Assembly: GCF_013369385.1 (NCBI RefSeq)
Contig: NZ_SZTO01000020.1
Coordinates: 18,530 to 82,529 of the forward strand
Reading direction: 5' to 3'
DNA from: Vibrio sp. 05-20-BW147
GTDB lineage: Bacteria > Pseudomonadota > Gammaproteobacteria > Enterobacterales > Vibrionaceae
DNA: 64,000 nt
Shown: positions 61,850 through 64,000 of the stretch, piece after piece
How the letters are laid out: every line of letters starts with the position of its first letter
How positions within the stretch are numbered: the stretch's first letter is position 1
Translations under genes and position numbers: made by a program
The notes under the pieces: generated by a model
Databases searched by the model: none
Seen by the model: only the letters and a program-made list of their open reading frames with translations
What the model was told of the DNA's origin: nothing

Positions 61850-63307
61850 ATGCAATTTCGTTCAATTATTCGTATTGTCGGGCTGTTGCTCGCACTCTTC
61901 AGTGTCACTATGCTTGCGCCCGCGTTGGTGGCGCTTATTTATCGCGATGGTGCGGGTGTTCCTTTTGTTACGACCTTTTTTGTGCTGCTGTTTTGCGGCA
62001 CCGTGTGTTGGTTTCCAAACCGTAGGCATAAACACGAACTCAAAGCGCGCGATGGCTTTTTAATTGTGGTGCTGTTTTGGACCGTACTCGGCAGTGCTGG
62101 TGCGTTGCCCTTTCTGATCGCTGATAACCCCAGTATTTCGATCACCGATGCGTTTTTCGAATCCTTCTCCGCGCTGACCACCACGGGTGCGACGGTTATC
62201 GTCGGTTTAGATGAACTGCCCAAAGCGATTTTGTTCTATCGCCAGATACTGCAATGGTTTGGCGGTATGGGGATCATCGTGCTGGCGGTCGCGATTTTGC
62301 CGGTTCTAGGCATCGGTGGCATGCAGTTGTATCGTGCAGAAATTCCTGGTCCAGTCAAAGACAGTAAAATGACCCCGCGTATTGCTGAAACGGCTAAAGC
62401 ACTTTGGTATATCTATTTGAGTCTGACTATCGCTTGTGCGGGGGCTTTCTGGCTGGCGGGAATGACGCCGTTTGATGCGATTAGCCATAGTTTCTCTACC
62501 ATCGCGATTGGTGGCTTTTCTACCCACGACGCCAGTATGGGGTATTTCGATAGCTATGCGATTAACTTAATCACGGTTATCTTCCTGCTGATCTCGGCAT
62601 GTAACTACTCACTTCACTTTGCCGCCTTTGCCTCTGGCGGTGTTCATCCCAAATACTATTGGAAAGACCCAGAGTTTAGAGCGTTTATCTTTATTCAAGC
62701 ACTGCTGTTTGTCATTTGCTTCTTATTATTGTTGGCACACCATTCTTACGACTCCATTTACGATGCCTTCGACCAAGCGTTGTTCCAAACAGTCTCCATC
62801 TCAACGACTGCGGGTTTCACCACCACGGGATTTTCAGATTGGCCACTATTTCTACCCGTGTTACTGCTGTTCTCCTCTTTTATTGGCGGATGTGCAGGCT
62901 CAACCGGTGGTGGTATGAAAGTTATTCGGATTTTATTGCTCACGTTGCAAGGTGCGCGTGAACTTAAGCGCTTGGTTCACCCTAGAGCGGTCTACACCAT
63001 CAAAGTGGGTGGCAATGCTCTGTCGCAACGTGTGGTGGATGCGGTGTGGGGATTCTTCTCCGCTTATGCATTGGTGTTCGTCGTTTGTATGCTCGCACTT
63101 ATTGCGACAGGAATGGACGAACTTACCGCTTTTTCGGCCGTCGCAGCGACGCTAAACAACCTAGGTCCAGGCTTGGGGGAAGTTGCAGTGCATTTTGCGG
63201 ATGTGAACGATAAAGCCAAATGGGTTTTGGTGGTGTCTATGCTCTTTGGTCGTTTAGAAATCTTTACCTTACTTATATTGCTAACCCCTACGTTTTGGCG
63301 CAGTTAA
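61850..63307 (+). CDS. trkH: Potassium uptake protein TrkH
   Basis: The 485-residue channel-like subunit of the Trk K+ system, working with TrkA and a membrane potential. Four pore loops are visible: SALTTTGATV, STIAIGGFSTHD, STTAGFTTTGFS and ATLNNLGPGLG, each providing selectivity-filter glycines. ATG 61850 (MQFRSIIRIVGLL) is chosen over the in-frame TTG 61835 because it matches the conserved N-terminus and family length. hemG follows after 6 bases. Confidence 0.95.
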   Translation: MQFRSIIRIVGLLLALFSVTMLAPALVALIYRDGAGVPFVTTFFVLLFCGTVCWFPNRRHKHELKARDGFLIVVLFWTVLGSAGALPFLIADNPSISITDAFFESFSALTTTGATVIVGLDELPKAILFYRQILQWFGGMGIIVLAVAILPVLGIGGMQLYRAEIPGPVKDSKMTPRIAETAKALWYIYLSLTIACAGAFWLAGMTPFDAISHSFSTIAIGGFSTHDASMGYFDSYAINLITVIFLLISACNYSLHFAAFASGGVHPKYYWKDPEFRAFIFIQALLFVICFLLLLAHHSYDSIYDAFDQALFQTVSISTTAGFTTTGFSDWPLFLPVLLLFSSFIGGCAGSTGGGMKVIRILLLTLQGARELKRLVHPRAVYTIKVGGNALSQRVVDAVWGFFSAYALVFVVCMLALIATGMDELTAFSAVAATLNNLGPGLGEVAVHFADVNDKAKWVLVVSMLFGRLEIFTLLILLTPTFWRS

Positions 63308-63313
63308 GGAGAA

Positions 63314-63844
63314 ATGATAGTGAAAGCCCTATTTCTTTATTCTTCCCGTGAGGGGCAGACCAAGAAAATCCTTCAATATATAGAAGAACAGTTACCGAGC
63401 TATCAATGTGATGTGAAGAATCTACATGACATCGATACGGTGGATTTTTCTGTTTATGACAAAGTGCTGATTGGCGCGTCGATTCGCTATGGTCATTTGA
63501 ATCAAAAGCTCTATCAATTTATCCAGCATAACCTAACTCAGTTGAATGAACATAAAGTGGCGTTCTTTTGCGTCAACCTAACCGCAAGAAAAGAAGAGCA
63601 AGGGAAAGATACGCCAGAGGGAAGCGCTTATATTCGAACATTTCTTAAAAAGTCTCCTTGGCAGCCTAACCTAATCGGTGTTTTCGCTGGCGCGCTCTAT
63701 TACCCCAGATATAACTGGTTTGATAGAAATATGATCAAACTCATCATGACATTAACTGGCGGAGAGACGGACACCAGTAAAGAAGTGGAGTACACCAACT
63801 GGAAGAAAGTACGCCAATTCTCTGAGAAGTTTGCTTGTTTGTAG
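63314..63844 (+). CDS. hemG: Menaquinone-dependent protoporphyrinogen IX dehydrogenase
   Basis: A 176-residue flavodoxin-like FMN enzyme that oxidises protoporphyrinogen IX to protoporphyrin IX in haem synthesis, passing electrons to quinone. The FMN loop is YSSREGQTKKIL near the N-terminus, and the long-chain insertion typical of HemG (LIGVFAGALYYPRYNWFDRNMIKLIM) is present. GGAG precedes the ATG. It is probably co-transcribed with trkH. As in E. coli (hemG-rrsA), an rRNA operon promoter follows. Confidence 0.95.
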   Translation: MIVKALFLYSSREGQTKKILQYIEEQLPSYQCDVKNLHDIDTVDFSVYDKVLIGASIRYGHLNQKLYQFIQHNLTQLNEHKVAFFCVNLTARKEEQGKDTPEGSAYIRTFLKKSPWQPNLIGVFAGALYYPRYNWFDRNMIKLIMTLTGGETDTSKEVEYTNWKKVRQFSEKFACL

Positions 63845-63889
63845 AAATAACCTGCACTTTTTGCTTGTTTTGACTCTTTTTTAAACGAA

Positions 63890-63965
63890 CGATAGAAAAA
63901 TCAAAAAAAACGTGAAAAAGGGCTTGCCAACGTGACGCCGATCTCTATAATGCCACCTCGCTGAC
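63890..63965 (+). promoter_or_regulatory. Ribosomal RNA operon P1-type promoter
   Basis: TTGCCA (63924-63929), a 16-base spacer and TATAAT (63946-63951) are followed by a GC-rich discriminator (GCCACCTCG). A-tracts just upstream (63895-63920) resemble an UP element. Short spacer and GC-rich discriminator are typical of rrn P1 promoters under growth-rate and ppGpp control. The rRNA genes would begin beyond the window; no rRNA sequence is visible yet. Confidence 0.75.
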
Positions 63966-64000
63966 ACGGCAAGGCTTCGAAAGAAACCAGAGCCCATCAG

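Overview
The window is an origin-proximal segment of a gammaproteobacterial chromosome. It almost certainly comes from a Vibrio chromosome I, perhaps close to V. vulnificus; the species is inferred from protein resemblance and gene order and was not tested. Supporting signs are the block mnmG - oriC - mioC - mnmE - yidC - yidD - rnpA - rpmH - (amino acid ABC operon) - dnaA - dnaN - recF - gyrB, an intact ilvGMEDA operon, an atp operon next to parAB, and fadBA - yigZ - trkH - hemG leading into an rRNA operon promoter at the right edge.

Layout. 1-5.7 kb: the end of ccoG, then srkA, dsbA, a yihG-type acyltransferase, a DUF2860-type outer membrane protein and a comM/yifB ATPase. 5.9-12.4 kb: the branched-chain amino acid operon with leader peptide, attenuator and a small coupled ORF. 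12.4-16.4 kb: divergent punR/punC, then a divergent amino acid binding protein and permease. 16.5-25 kb: glmU and the F1Fo ATP synthase operon (atpIBEFHAGDC, minus strand). 25.1-29.4 kb: parB, parA, rsmG and mnmG. 29.4-29.85 kb: oriC, with 14 GATC sites in about 255 bases, an AT-rich unwinding region and four DnaA boxes. 29.8-34.2 kb: mioC, mnmE, yidC, yidD, rnpA and rpmH. 34.4-36.6 kb: a complete polar amino acid ABC importer. 36.7-43 kb: dnaA, dnaN, recF and gyrB. 43.1-47.5 kb: a 13-copy CCCTAGA array, ibpA with a heat-shock-type leader, a CHASE-GGDEF-EAL protein and avtA. 47.7-56.4 kb: a small lipoprotein, glyQS, a manganese riboswitch with its exporter gene mneA, an orphan family 5 solute-binding protein, two small membrane proteins, tusA and a LysR regulator. 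56.4-64 kb: acuI, fadA, fadB, yigZ, trkH, hemG and an rrn P1-like promoter.

The genes are mostly housekeeping: replication initiation and its clamp, gyrase and segregation proteins, ATP synthesis, tRNA modification, membrane protein insertion, Ile/Val synthesis, fatty acid beta-oxidation and envelope functions. There are no tRNA genes, insertion sequences, CRISPR arrays, prophage genes or toxin-antitoxin pairs that I can recognise.

I found no convincing undescribed multi-gene system. The items most worth checking are the perfect telomere-like heptamer array after gyrB, the amino acid permease that begins with a lipoprotein signal, the alternative pairings in the mneA riboswitch, the candidate ROSE-type thermometer before ibpA, the 19-codon ORF coupled to ilvG, and long inverted repeats upstream of the orphan binding protein and of atpI. 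All names rest on motif and family recognition by eye; no database search was run.
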